Positions 1-14,800 of a DNA stretch of 64,000 nt are shown piece by piece (positions within the stretch are counted from its first letter, which is position 1; each line of letters starts with the position of its first letter). The stretch lies in assembly GCF_032362555.1 (NCBI RefSeq), contig NC_083508.1:3873001-3937000 (forward strand). Direction: 5' to 3'. The notes beneath the pieces are model-generated. The model made no database searches, had not been told where the DNA came from, and worked only from the letters and a program-made list of their open reading frames with translations. The position numbers were made by a program, and so were the translations under genes. This DNA comes from Amyelois transitella. Taxonomy: Eukaryota > Arthropoda > Insecta > Lepidoptera > Pyralidae.

Positions 1-280
1 TACGAGTTTGATAACCATTTTGGCAAATATATTATTTATTGTTAAAGGATTTAAGAAACATAATTATGTAAGATGCTAACTTAAGTGAGACAAGGATTGC
101 GAGTTATTAAATTCTGTATTAAAGTTACTGTTTTATGTTAAGAGATTGGTAGTTTTTTATTTGGTATTAGAATATTTTGTACCAGTGAGGACCTGTTGTT
201 GAGCATTTGTTTCATATACATAGTGCTATTTTTTGAAAACGGTTGTTGTTCTTCTTAATAAATAAATGTTTAATGAACGA

Positions 281-400
281 ATAGGCAGACCCAATAATCT
301 CGAAAAGATTCTATAGCTACGTCCAGCTTAAGACATGATATGACATTGAGATTCAGATAGTAACAGCAGTGCTATCTAATCGCCTAAAATGGCTAACACC
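281..400 (-). repeat. Degenerate copy of SINE-like family 1
   Basis: Read on the minus strand this matches, with many changes, the 3' half of the family seen in full at 36254-36510: the block ending in the region that reads as 'ggctctgtctacc' in intact copies, the 'aacgtgg' segment and the 'tcgcctaa' segment occur in the same order. It is heavily diverged and truncated. Confidence 0.45.
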
Positions 401-1559
401 ATCTGAAGGAGTTGTCCTTTTTCGTAAATTACTTTTACAATTTGCACAAAAGTAGAAGCATCTGGCACACATATTTATACTTCACAGCGAAATCAGCATT
501 CATCTGTAGTCTAAATTCCAAAGAAAAATTGTCCAGGAAAGTAAAATGAAATAAATGATGTCGAATAAATTTCTAAAAGAGCTCGAAACTTAAGCTTCAG
601 CTTCTAACAGTGCAACGGAAAACACTACGCCAAGACAAAGAGATTAATCTCCTACATTACATTTAAATGTATCTTCCCTGTCCGCTTTCTTAAGACTATA
701 CCACACACTTGCGTCCGTAAAAGCTGTGTTTTAGTTTTATTTAAGTGTTTCTTGAAGTGCACTTTCACTCTTTTCCGGTTGAACGATCTCGATTGTCCGT
801 CTCTCGCTAGACCAGCTTGTATAAAATTCTAGATTTCTAAATTTCAGAACGTCTAAAAAAATTTAGAACACCTAAATTAGCTCGTTTGTTTACTTGGAAA
901 TTATATGTAATGGAACAAATGCAATGCAAGCGTTATTGGCAACATATGCGATGGATAAGGAATTTAGAAATAAACCATATTTTTATACAAGATACATTTT
1001 GTATACAAAATTAGAATTTTGTCTTGTAGGGTACGTAACTTTAAAAAAAATGTTATTCGTCTAATTTTTAAATGGAGTATATCCCTGATAATACTTACGG
1101 CCTCTTAATTGACGAAGCATGTGGTGCAGTTTCTGTTGGGATTTCACGAAGCATATTGCTGATAATTGGCTGATTTTTTTGTATTGACTAATAAGAAATT
1201 AGTTATTAGATATAGATACGGAGAAAGGAAAGAGGATTTAGAAAATTCTCACGAGAACTCGAAAAATACTCATCATGCAGGCGAGTAGTAGTTAAAAGAC
1301 ATGCAAAGTTTATAAATGAATCGACTGATTAAAGGTAATGCAACTTTCAGTAACCTTCGGCTAATGACTTTTCATCATTAGCGGTGTAGGCGGTAACCAG
1401 TCATTACGATCACGAACTATGTATTGTGATAGGGCCGTTTCCGCCCACACCAAAATAAGTACAGAGTTTCCGGTCTTAAACTACAATCATTTTTATATGA
1501 GACTTATAATTAAATATGCTGATTGTAAAAGCCAATCAAGCGAAAAGCTAATGAACTTA

Positions 1560-1644
1560 GGATTTTTCTTTTAGGCGATGAGCTGGCAACATTTTACTAT
1601 TTGAATCTCATCATTAAATAACACAGATGAACGTGGACCATCGC
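1560..1644 (+). repeat. Fragment of SINE-like family 1
   Basis: Contains the family blocks 'cttttaggcgatg', 'tatttgaatctca', 'tcattaaa' and 'gatgaacgtgg' in the order found in the full copies. Both ends are missing. Confidence 0.6.
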
Positions 1645-2063
1645 TATTAAAGTATCTATCATAGCTCACCTTAGCCTCACATCTTGCATGTGAGGTGACG
1701 CAACCGGGACTAAAGTCAAGAGGATGATGAGAAAATTTTTTTTTTTATACAGTATCATTTTCAATTAGAACTCGTTCAGGGCAAAATGTTATTGCAAAAC
1801 TATAACAATAACTATAAACAGTGTCCGTGGTTCTGGTCGTGGCAACAGGGCCAATGTCACGCGCTTCGGATAACTGGTCTACTTAAGTCAGACATTCACG
1901 TTCATTATATCATTAGATAAAGGTATCATTAGATGCACGTTGAATGTCGCAGAAGGTGTTTTAAAGCAGATTAATTGCGGAAAGTCGGGGAAGTCTTGGC
2001 GGAAAGTAAGGATAGGATTATACTAAATTGTCGAACGTGCGCAAAGTGTGGTAGTTTGCGTGG

Positions 2064-2148
2064 AAAATGTGAGGCGAAAGTATGCGGGGATCATGGATAG
2101 ATTTAGTTTCTGCGTACACCTCTGGGAAAGAGGCGTTATTTTATAAAT
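2064..2148 (+). repeat. Fragment of interspersed repeat family 2
   Basis: Diverged copy of the family whose best copies are at 17403-17510 and 40512-40722. Shared blocks are 'gaggcgaaagtatgc', the 'cctctgggaaagaggcg' block and a following run resembling 'attttat'. Confidence 0.5.
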
Positions 2149-5100
2149 GTGATATAGTATTTTATCGGTGTAAAATAAAGTTGATAAAATCCAAGTAAAA
2201 CCTACCCTAAGAGGATACTAAGAATTAATTTTATTAGCTGTTCCACAATCTTTCATAAATCAAAAAGTGTATATATTGATACATGAAATGAATTAGATTA
2301 CGATGGAAAAATATTTATAATTTTCCCATATTTTAGGTTATGACAGTCATTAGGTTCCTATGACTATTTTTTATTCTCATATTTTTTTAACTTTTCAATT
2401 ATTTTGCTTTTACTGTTATTTATAATTAAATTTTATAGTGACCTTTGTTAGCAATTACTGCAAATATGCACGAGCGTAAAATATTACAAAAAGTTTTTTT
2501 ATGAGCGTAGCACCGGTTATTAAAATGATCTGTGAAACATGGTTAGCAAGCACAATTACTTAAGGTCGTGACGAATAGAAAATACATTTGTAATTGATAA
2601 CAAATCATTATGAAATACACACAATTACACAAAATAAGATAAAAATAAAGATTCTACAAACAAACAATTTTTTCCCATATTTTGTATTACTGATTTTTTT
2701 GTACCCAAACTTTCTGCACAAAATGTTCTTGACATACATGCTATGAAAATGTTTGACGTAGTTTTTAATACAATCGGCTATCTGCTGCACTAAAGAACCT
2801 TACCCTTTATGCATGCTCATTCTGCCTATTGTAATGAAAATACGGGTACAAAATTGCAGAAATATTAATAATTAATACATAACCGACATTAACGTAAAAC
2901 AGTGCCAATCGCACCGCCTCTAGCCAAAGGGTTGTCTAATTAGTTATCTATCATAGTTTGTGCTATAAATTGCTAGTATCTAACCTGGTTTTGTAAATAC
3001 GCTGCAGGCATTGCTCGGCTACTTAGGTTTTTGTAATCACTTCCTAGTGCCAACGTAAGAGAAAACAATGCGTTATATGTGACGGATTGATAATGCAACG
3101 ATGGTCATTTGTTTTGCGGGTGATTTAGGTATTTTCTCTCGCAAATTATTTATTTTATTAGAAAAGAAATCAGTATTAGATTTAGTTTAACGGTTAGTAA
3201 ATAAATATATAATAATATCTGTCTCTTCCATAAAAATAAAGTAACTAATACTTTGTACATCTAAAGTCCAAGCAGAAAGCGTAATTTTTAATGCATCTTT
3301 TAGAGTACTAACTTGGGATCTAAGAATGCAACTAAGAATAAATTTATGAACGATTGAATACTCAATAATGTAATAAATGTTATATAACTAAATTATGTAA
3401 TTTCTCACACCACAGATACAATTATCAGTGAATTATTGTAAATACTTGCAATAATAATAAATAATAGGATATAATATTTGTAATCTGGACTAATTCACTG
3501 TGATTTCGTTCAGATTCTACGCGATAAGTTTCCGCATGCATTCGCTGTAAATTATGGAGTTTACAGATGGACTAACTTACACTATTTTTTATGCATAAAG
3601 AGTACTTCACCAAGTGTTCTTATTAGTTTCCAAAATTAATTGAACCTAAATGTTTCTTAACAAACTTTCATGAAAATCCATGGAATAGGAAATGAGCGAA
3701 GTTAACAGACATAATTATACAATATTTTTTCTAATTCTGGTCTTACTACTATTTATTCTTCTGACTACAATTTTAGAAAATATATATTAAACTATGTATG
3801 TACATACACACACACTTCGTAGTGTTTTATTCCATCTATTCATTGACGAATTCAATTTATACAATATCAGCACCGAATTATTTTTTTATATTTAATTTCA
3901 CCTTTTTTGGTTATTCTGTTCTCTCTTTAATTTGCGTCATCGCTTTTATATAATATCGATTCTATGTAATTGTAAAATGCAATACTAAATTTAATTAGTC
4001 GTATCGGATAAAATCGATCCACTTTTCTTCCCGTATGCGGCCGATCGCTAAATTAATTACCCGGATAATTGTAGTTTGTTTAGATTCAGATACCTGACAG
4101 GCACTTTCAAAATGGAAAACTTAATTGATATTTTAAACTGAAAAACTAAAATTACAAACATACTTTATGTTCCCGGTAGCTTGGGAATTATTCCAACCAT
4201 TATTAAATATATGTGGGTAAATTAAAAAGTAATTGTACTTAAAAATAAATACCAATGAGTTGATAAGTTGAATAGTACGTCAATGTGGTATATAGCAAAA
4301 TAAATTGGGAATAGAAGATATAACAGTATGGATTTTCCCCCTAAATCTAGGGAACTTGAACTGTTAAGGGGAATTAAAAGAAGAATTCTTAAAAATAAAA
4401 TTATTTTTCAAAAAGGAAGAATTTTTTTATTGGTATACTTTCCGCTATAAGGCCTACATTTTTGGGGAAATTGAGAAATAACAAAAAAAAAGTAGGCCCA
4501 ATTTCGGTACCTAAGGGTTCACAACGGATTTTGTCGATTTTATACATAAATACTTACAACATGCAGCACTCAAAGGCAAATAATTGCAATTACACTTCAT
4601 ACAATTTAGCAATAATACTTAATCATGTTACCGTTTAGTTCATAACAATTTGTATTAATGATGATGTTACGTCAATAAGTCGGGTTCCCACACTTCAGGG
4701 CGATATTTCCATTAAACCGATTTTCAACGTATCCGTTTTGCCAATCGATTTGCTTACAAGTTATTTAAGCAACCACATGTCAAACTTACAAATATGTACA
4801 TCAAAAGTCAACTTAGGTTTGTATAGATTTAGGCAGTGTTCATTATTATAGCTATACCTAGCTTAATTTCTACCTGAGCGTCGAAGGTTAAGGTATCAGG
4901 TTTAAAAAATACTGCGACAATGTCGAATCACTCCTTTCTGAGTAACGTATATTAGTTTGATTCCTAACAGATGCACTTACGTTAACAAATAACATTATGG
5001 GAAAAACTGCATATTCAGGCAAGTGAGAGACACCGCGCATACTTCTTAGTCTTTGATAAGAGTTAAGTGCATAGTATTTATTAATTTAATATTGGATAAG

Positions 5101-7453
5101 GCAAATGTCTATTATCTAAATAGTCTTAAATATACCAACCTTACTAGTACAAAAACTTAATTATCGCCTATTTAACGCCTATATCCTTATTTGTAACATT
5201 CGTTTTGTAAGAGGTTAAGAGTAATTATCGACATTCAATTAAATTGTTTTAATTGCAAAACAGTATGTATTTAGTGGATAATACTACTAATTTGGAGGTA
5301 TTAATCGTTTTCAGATTGCATTTTTTTAATTATTTTATGTTGTTAATTCCTGTATTGCTTAGTAGCATCGGTAAGATTGTATTGCAAAAAAATATATATT
5401 TTACCAAAATTCTCACTTTAAAAATAGACTTTTCGTAAATCTTTAACCAAGAAAAGTAAGAATTTATAAAGTTTATTTGATCTTGCAACTGAAAGGCCAT
5501 CAACCTTAAATTTTGTATGACTAACATAGCAGGAAGTTAGATCTTTTAAAACGATAAACAAATTATTTCTTAATAAACTGTCCGAAGTTTGTTCTTATAA
5601 TATAATAGAATTCATAACAAAATAATTTTGATCGCTGACCGATAGTTTTAGCAATAAGGAAACAAGAGCAAAGTGAGATCAAGGTCTTACCATAAAAGAC
5701 TTCTAGTAATCATTGCATTTCTTATCTAAATCCTGAAATCTAACCAGTCACATTATTACTTTTTAATTTTAAACTATTAACGATTATACAAATCTTACAC
5801 GGAATCCGATCAAGGGTTTAAAATTTTATCAACTAAATTTTGATCACAGTGCCATCCGCGTTAAACCATTAATTAAAGCTAAAATACCCACCGATTCCCG
5901 TAGGAATTTTTACTTCTTACAAGAAAGAATGGAGAAAAATATTAAGAAAACGAAGACAAGAATATTGAACCAATTTTATTGTCTTTAAAGAGAATTAACA
6001 ATCACTTAAAATTTCTCATAATAATTTACAAAATCTACTTTTTATCGTGATGTACCCACATAAATGAATAACGTTATGAGGTTACTAAATAAAGATACGA
6101 GTATAAAACAGACTTATTAAAAAGTCTCTGTCTTTTAAACTCGGTAGTATCAAGCGAAGCGACGTAGTTGTATCTCATAACAAAATAACAGTATAGAGTA
6201 TAACAATAGACAAACAGTTTGATAGTATAATAGTTGGGTAACTTACTATTAATTGGTATGTAATGTAATACAACTGACTACATAATGTTTTAATGATTGT
6301 TACGATAACATGATAGATATTTCACAGCATACTTCATAATGATCACAAGAGGCTTATTACGTACAAAGGCGTTTACCACGACAAAATAAATAAGGAATTT
6401 CTTGTTTTTTAGGAATAAAATTATAAGTATGTTATTCCAAGACCCAAGCAATCACAAAATAATTTGCCGACGCTCACAAAAATATACTTTAAAGAAAAAT
6501 TTAAATATGCCGTTGCTGATATTATTACCGGCAGTAATAGTGAAACATTTTACATTAAACCACCTGTCTGTAACAGACTTATCTAACGAACTATCACATG
6601 AATCCATTATTACGACTACTGACAAATGCCTTGGGAAAACTTTGCAGATCATAGATACGTCTGCCGAGCGTGTAGTTATTTGCTCCGATGCAAATGTTAG
6701 AAAAGAAACAAATGGAATTTTTTGTTAGTCAACAGCAAGGAAATGATCTTACTGGCATGTCTGCGAGAGTTCTAATCTCTAGATATTTTGATTATGTGTT
6801 TTGAATCAGTCAGGTACAAATTATCCTTCCGCTCATCTTATAAAAGATTTTGACGTCATCGAATTGAAATAATTTAGTGCTGTAATTGAAAATTGATAAT
6901 ATACTAATAAAAAATAGCAATGCTGAATTGAAAATCATAGCAAGAGATAACTATCAATCTGCCTGTCTATTAAAACAGTTACAGTTATATTTTTTACACA
7001 ATCTTAAATCGTATTAAGTGGTTCTTTCCCGAGATTGGCGATAACGTTATTATGAAACGGAAACATGCTGTCAAAGTTGCAGCTACTGCTTACAATGAAC
7101 CTGTATTCGTATGAATGATAATGATAACTGCTAATTCTGAAGCCGGTTTGCTGCTGTCTATCAACACCAAAGTTTATGACACCACCCAACAACACAAGAC
7201 CTGTCTTGGACTGACTGTTATTGCAGCAGAACTGACCTAATTATTAAGTTTACGTAACAATTTTGATAAAACATTCAATCTATTAGTAAATAGTAGTCAA
7301 TCTTTTTAAAAATATTTTTTATCTTTTGGTCTTATACATGTCGTGAATTTTAATTTTATGGTTTCACTCTTCAATTAGGTAATGTTTTAACATATGTACG
7401 ACCCGTGTGTTTCATATTCACATATTATCTAATGTTATTTTTTCTTTTTACAG

Positions 7454-10400
7454 ATGCTATCCCAGATGACCAGTCGACATCAGCATCGTGGTGGTCAGCC
7501 GGCACAGCGACGCCATTCAGAGAGAGTTCTGCGTCTAGCAGCTCATTCGCTTCTACCCATGGCATTGTACAAACTCACCCAAGTTTAGACGATCCATTCG
7601 GATCTTTCGGGTCTATTGGAAGCACAATTGGACCTTCTTCTAACCCATTCGCTCAAGCAAGCGGCAGCGGTCCGCTCAGTGGCGGGGTTAGGAGCAATCC
7701 ATTGCCACCTCTGGCAAGAAATGCCAATGGAAAAACTACACTGAAGCATTTAGACTTTACAAGCAGCGCCACTGCGGAACTGAGGAGAAACCCAGCCTTG
7801 TCAGCTCCTGACGAATGTGCTAGAGCGTGTAGGGAAAACGAGCCGCCAAGGATTTGTTACTACCACTTCACATTGGAGTTGTACACTGTATTGGGGGCGT
7901 AAGTAGTGATATGTTAATAACAAGCTCTTATTGTAACGCAATGTCCATATTATATGGATTTTTAAACATACGTTCTTTCTAATAAATATTTTGCGGTAGT
8001 TTAGAAAAGTTATTAATTTGTCATTCTTTTGAATAATAGTTAATAAACCATAAAGAGCGTAATAATAAGGTTTATTACGTCTTCGATTACATTTCATTTT
8101 CACAAAGATAGACACCGATATAATTTCATTGAATTTAATAATACTCATGCAATCTTTAAAACTAACTATACAAAGGGTTTTATTATTATATTACAAATAT
8201 CTCAAGAGACTTAGGTAATCCTTACCCAACCGCTCCATTTTATCACCAGGCCATCTGAACCACGAATTCTCCAAATTTTTTTGAAGATCACGCGAAAAGT
8301 CGTGATATTGTAGAAAATAATGCACCGACCGACTTTTTTATTTCGCACGTTTTATGGCTCGTTTCACACGGCCTGTTAAATGCAAGGCTCAATGCCGCAC
8401 ACAAATATACTAGTAGTGATCCAAATTCCTTCGGGGCACGTAATTGATAGGTGACGACAGACCTTATGCAAACATTGCCGTTTCATGATACCGAACGCGT
8501 AGGTTGAGGAAATTGTGGTGAAACGAATAAAATTGATAAAGAAATATACTTATTAAATAGCTTAATTTGTGTCATTTTACCATAGCAAATTGGATTTCAT
8601 AAATTCCATGTCTAATTTCAGGGCTTGCCAAGTGTGCACACCGAATGCAACCAACGTCGTGTGGTCTCATTGCCAATGTGTCCTCGCCGATGGAGTCGAA
8701 CGTGGTATCCTCACTGCCAATAGGATGTTACCAGGACCATCTATTCAAGTCTGTGAGAACGACAGGGTTGTCATTGATGTAGAGAACCACATGGAAGGCA
8801 TGGAAGTAACGATCCACTGGCACGGCATCTTCCAGAGAGGAACTCAATACTACGACGGAGTACCATTTGTCACACAATGTCCAATCCAACAAGGAAATAC
8901 CTTCAGGTAAAAAACGTCTACATTCACCTTTTTGGCCGGCTACCTTTCAGTTTCAGATTTTAGAAAGTCGGTGTTTTCTTTTTTTGGACAAATTTTGGAC
9001 TAAAAAAAAATACTTTTCAAACAATTCGTCGAAACAATTTTCACTTTTAATATTATCTGTATTTTTATGGCTTCAACATTTTGTTTGTAATATACAAACA
9101 AAATCTTTGTGTTTTCTTTTTATTTATATTTTAACATATTTATAACAATTTAACAGATATCAGTGGCAAGGCAACGCTGGTACCCACTTCTGGCACGCGC
9201 ATACAGGTCTTCAGAAACTGGACGGATTGTACGGCAGCATCGTCGTACGTCAACCACCCTCTAAGGACCCCAACAGCCACTTGTACGACTACGATCTTAC
9301 CACTCACGTCATGCTACTCAGTGATTGGCTTCACGAAGATGCTGCTGAGAGATACCCTGGTCGTCTTGCTGTTAACACTGGCCAAGATCCCGAGTCTGTA
9401 CTTATCAACGGAAAAGGACAGTTCAGAGACCCTAACACTGGATTCATGACCAACACGCCATTGGAAGTATTCACAATCACTCCTGGAAGGAGATATAGAT
9501 TCAGAATGATTAACGCTTTTGCGTCAGTTTGCCCTGCTCAAATAACATTTGAAGGCCACAACTTGACAGTCATAGCTACAGATGGAGAACCAGTGCAGCC
9601 GGTTCAAGTTCACACTATCATTTCTTTCTCAGGTGATAATTTATATATAACATGTCTTACTGTGCAGCTAAACAATTATAAGTGAAATAATCGTTTGTAA
9701 ACATTTATTCCTGTATGGTTCAGTAAGTTTAAAACTTCTTTTTTGTTATAACTCTACAACCGAACCATGTCTGCTAATAAATATTGATCCACCTCCTTTA
9801 TTACAAACGTAATATGTACACTAATTCCAACACACTTGGTTTTTCCGACAAACTATCTTTGCAACATTAAGTAATTACATCAATAAAGTGGAACGATTCG
9901 GATGATTAGAGCAAAAAGCGTCTGATTTGAAAGTAAAATAACAAGCATAAAATCAAATGTTTCAGGTGAACGATATGATTTCGTCATTGAAGCCAATAAC
10001 ATTCCTGGAGCATACTGGATCCAAGTGAGAGGTCTTGGAGAATGTGGAATTAAGAGAGCTCAGCAATTGGCTATTCTTAGATACGCGAGAGGACCATACC
10101 AACCATCTAGCCCTGCACCCACATATGATGTTGGTCTACCTCAGGGTGTGGTGAGTATATTAGTAGATGTAAATAATAAAAATATATATAATATTGTATT
10201 ATAATAGTTAGATGAAAACTGTAGACTGTAGTTTACTCTTTGGTTGTGTATATATCTCGTAGACAGTTCACAATTTCGGGACTGGTCTATTAACTTTTTT
10301 ACTCTAGGATATTCAAGAAAAGAACTTTCGTCACAGCACTTGCCTGGATAAAGAATTAATGGGCGGATATTGCATACTAGATTCTTCAAGCCAGCACGAC

Positions 10401-11808
10401 AGCCACGATAAAATCTAGTGGAATAGTCGACTTTGTTGCAATTAGCTTGCTCAAACCTTAATACTGCTGCCTTCTATGTTTATATTTAAAATAATGTATG
10501 AAAAACTAAATTGTAGTTGTGCTTGATATAAGCCATGTATGTAGACCTACATTTCCGGCATCTTAAATATATTTATCTTCTTGATTTTGTAAATAATTTC
10601 TACAATAATTTCAATATGTATACTTGAATAGTGTACATTTGCATCACTAGTATTATAAAATTTATATAGATACTTTAGATATATTTTAATAAAGTTAACT
10701 AAACGTATTATCACCACCTTTAAGAAAAACCAACAAAGTAGAACCTTTTGACACAAATAAAGTAGACAAGGATTAGTAGTAGTTACCGCACGTTATGACT
10801 AGTAATTGCACGTACCTTTCTCCTCACTAACTATACAGGTGATGAATCCTTTGGACGCAAGGTGCAATGTTCAGAGGAATGATGCTATCTGCGTCAGCCA
10901 ACTGAAAAATGCTCAGAATATCGACCCCGCAATCCTGCAAGAGAGGCCAGATGTAAAAATCTTCTTGCCATTCCGTTTCTTCGTATACAGACCAGAAATG
11001 CTGTTCCAACCGAATACTTACAACAGATACTTAGGTAAGAATCTACCTATTTGATTGGATGGTTCATTGTTTTTAATAAATATGGTGCTTACCACTTTTA
11101 TTTCTCTAAATTTTCAGTTGCCCCTCAAGGAGACCATGTCATCAGTTTGATCGATGAAATTTCGTACATGTCCCCACCGGCTCCTCTACTCAGTCAATAT
11201 GACGATGTTAACCCTGAACAGTTCTGTAACGGAGATAACAGACCTGCGGATTGCGGACAAAACTGTATGTGCACCCACAAAGTCGATATACCGCTGAATG
11301 CTGTTGTGGAAATTGTACTTGTAGATGAAGGTACTTGATGAAACATTTTATTAAAACTTACTTATACTTTGAAAACAAAGCTATACGTTGTCTTTAAAAA
11401 TTACTTTATTTTCTTACAGTTCAAATCGCGAACTTATCCCATCCGTTCCATCTTCACGGATATGCTTACAACGTCATTGGTATCGGGCGATCTCCCGATC
11501 AAAACGTGAAGAAAATCAACTTGAAACACGCTCTCGACCTCGACAGAAGAGGTCTTCTTGAACGTCACCTCAAGCAAGGAGATTTGCCTCCTGCGAAAGA
11601 TACCATCGCGGTTCCCAACAACGGTTACGTCATCCTCCGTTTCAGAGCCACTAACCCTGGCTTCTGGCTCCTTCACTGTCACTTCCTCTTCCACATCGTC
11701 ATAGGAATGAGTCTGGTTCTCCAAGTGGGAACCCAGGCAGACCTTCCCCCAGTGCCTCCCAATTTCCCCACGTGCGGTGATCACCTACCGCCTATCCCAC
11801 TTCACTAA
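7454..11808 (+). CDS. Lac2: Laccase 2 (multicopper oxidase 2), isoform A; 5' exon not seen
   Basis: Exons 7454-7898, 8622-8906, 9157-9632, 9966-10150 (shared with isoform B), then cassette A: 10839-11034, 11118-11330 and 11420-11808 with stop TAA. They join in frame through GT-AG introns to give 728 residues after the split first codon. All four copper motifs are present: HWHG (exon 8622), HFWHAH (exon 9157), HPFHLHG and HCHFLFHIVIGM (exon 11420), i.e. ten His, the type 1 Cys and an axial Met. The first exon carries a Ser/Gly/Pro-rich N-terminal region and the Cys-rich segment (CARACREN...) that precedes the cupredoxin domains in insect laccases. In the family, Lac2 is secreted and oxidises catechols such as N-acetyldopamine and N-beta-alanyldopamine for cuticle tanning. 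The start codon and signal peptide lie on an upstream exon. A possible poly(A) signal is at 12694-12699. Confidence 0.93.
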
Positions 11809-14800
11809 CTCGGTTCCTAACAGTTTCCAGTGAAAAATGAATACAGCAATTGAATAATTATGTTAACTAAGTGTAAATTTATGTTTGTTTTGTGTGATGT
11901 GTCCGGCGGATCCGAAGTGCTCGATTCCGCCGGTTGTGTTTACTTTGTATTCGAATGATTCTATGGGAGATCATGACGGTTTGTGACTTTATTTAACGGT
12001 GATATCCTTTCCTGAGATTATTTCAACATAATTTAATGCCATATTCGGTGATATTTTGTAATTATTTAATATATCACCCTAAATGTCTCTCGAGGCTCTT
12101 ATACTTTGCATACCTCTCGGTATTTCGACTACAGGCTTAGTCCTGTCACTAACAACTTGCCATTTTTTATTATTCACCAAGGATATTTATTATTTGTATA
12201 TATTTAAAAATGTGAAGATGTATTCCTAACTTTCTTTATTCAAATTACTAACCAAATACGCATGTAATACAAAATTTATCATAGTTGTATATATAAGAGA
12301 TAACTGCAATACTTGTAAATACACATTTTACCTACGTTGTTGTTAATTTGGCAACTCACCACTTTTTATAAAGTTAATACCGTAAACTTTCAAGACTGTA
12401 AATAACTATTTGTAGCAAATAGGTATTCAGATGTTACCACTTCCATGTTACCATTATTTTAAGGATTATACAGTTTAATATTCATTCAACTGTGCCAACT
12501 ATGAATTAATTGCTTGTATTGGCGAATCCTAGTCTCTGGAAAATACACACATACTATGTGAATAATACAAACTGGACCTGGAATACTAAAAATATAATCT
12601 GAAGTATTGCAACACCTGCTATGCTTTAGCAGTCAATACCTTTCTATAATAATATAAACTACTTTAAGAAAAATGTAAATTTTTATACCATTTAATAAAA
12701 TTTATAAAAATACGTTTAATTTTATTTGAGTTATCCTCACATTTTATTGACGATTTATTATTAATAAAAAAATGCGCTGCATTGTACCTGCACTTTTTGT
12801 AAATAATTATTATACTTTGTTTTCTGTACAAATAATATGTAAATATATCAATAGTAGTAATAAATTTAATAATTATATATTTTAGCAATGACTATTTCCC
12901 TACTACCGTGGAAGCAGTAGTGGGCTGTTAGATACCACCGGTGCACAGGATTCAGGTTGTACATTTATTTCTTCAATCTTTTGTAAATAATTAAAGTTTT
13001 TTTTTGCTAAACAGATTGCAGAATAATTAAAATCTACATCAATCTATAGTAATAAACACATTCACGTACTGGTTGCATGAAAAAAAGGTTGCACAAAATT
13101 CTCAGAACTCAATTCAAAATCGATTGCTAAGAGTGTCTAGAAATCAAATTTATGCAGTATGTTTTGTTTATATTTTAAATCCATTATAATATTCACTAAC
13201 ATTCCGTTTCTTAGATTATGAACCCCCTGGATGCGATATGTGATGTGAAAAGGAACGACGCCGTGTGCGTCAGTAATCTGAAGTCAGCCAAGCCGGTTGA
13301 TAAAGCTATCCTTCAGGAGAGACCTGACGTGAAGATCTTCCTGCCGTTCCGGTTCCACTTCTACAAGCCGAAGGATTTGTTTAAGGAAAATACTTACAGG
13401 AATTTCTTAGGTAAATTTTAAAAAGTTAATTCATGTTGTTAAAAATAGTGACAACTATTAAGACAGTTGCTTTGTCGTGTCTTCTATGCCCTTAGATTAA
13501 AAGGAGCTCGCACAGATATATATCAAAATGCCTGTGTGTAATCATACTTTAGTCTTTTTAGCAACCAATGTTTACTCCATCCTACTTTATTATTAATAGA
13601 TACACATATTCAGATAAAACTTGGAGCCATACCCCGCGCAATGCATTTTAAAATTTTAATGTTTTTTTACCTGCAAATCTCTTGATGCTTGTCAGTTTTT
13701 TAAATGAATCATTAAAATTCTATTTTCAAATTCCAGTGGCCCCAGGCGGCGACCACGTCATCAGCTTGGTCGACGAGATCTCATACAGCGCGCCGCCAGC
13801 TCCCCCCCTCTCTCAGATGCACGAGCTGAACCCTGAGCTATTCTGCAACGGAGATAACAGACCTGCGAACTGCCCCGTGGACTGCCGCTGCACACATATG
13901 ATCGATGTGCCTCTTAACTCGGTTGTGGAGATCGTGCTTGTTGATGAAGGTGAGAATTTTTTGAAAACTCCACTAGTCTTCACTGTCTTAGGCAGGTTGC
14001 CAGAATATAAAATGTTTCGACCGTATCAAAATATGAACAATATAATAACACTAAAAGCGATGAATAAGAAATGCTTTAACTTAATAATTATCACTTTTTC
14101 TAACATTTGCCATGAACGAAATGGTTGGACAAAGTTACCCTATTTAAGTCACAGATTTACATGAAGATAAATAAATTAAGAAACAATACATGCCTGTTAT
14201 ATTCCTGAATAACAGACGAATAGGAACTATTACTTACTATATCTTATTTATTTTAGTGCAATCACCGAATCTGTCTCATCCTTTCCACCTCCACGGAGCG
14301 CCATACAACGTTATCGGCATGGGTCGCTCCCCGGACAAGAACATTAAGAAAATCAACCTGAAACACGCCCTGGACTTGGATAGAAAGGGTCTACTTCATA
14401 GACAATACAACCTGCCTCCTTTCAAAGACACGCTGGCAGTGCCCAATAATGGATATGTTGTTTTAAGATTGAAAGCAGATAATCCCGGTAAGAAATATAA
14501 ATATGTAACCATTTGTTACCATAGTTTTTATTGTTACAACTCTAATAGTGAGATGTATAAATGGAAGGTCTAATCGCATCTCAGTGTCAAATTGCATCAC
14601 AGTCGGTCCTATTTTTGGGTTTATTGATCAGGCACAAAAACAAAAAAAAATCCCTTTACAATGTTGATTTGGAGGTTCTTACATCATATAAATCTTACAT
14701 TAATTTCGCTTACATAAGTTATATGAAAAAGCATATAATTAACACCTAATTATTTCTTTCGTTACAGGATATTGGTTATTCCACTGTCACTTCATATACC

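Larger units (their letters stand above)
1..7453. other. Gene-poor AT-rich stretch, probable Lac2 first intron or 5' flank
   Basis: I see no exon with coding character here. The first recognisable laccase 2 exon starts at 7454 with an acceptor and a split codon (one base must come from an upstream exon), so an exon carrying the start codon and signal peptide lies upstream, either unrecognised here or outside the window. Insect Lac2 genes commonly have a long first intron, so most of this stretch is probably intronic (inference). Degenerate copies of two interspersed repeat families occur at 281-400, 1560-1644 and 2064-2148. An unassigned open frame at 6402-6728 (+) and one at 7004-7195 (-) have no family features I recognise. 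Confidence 0.5.
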
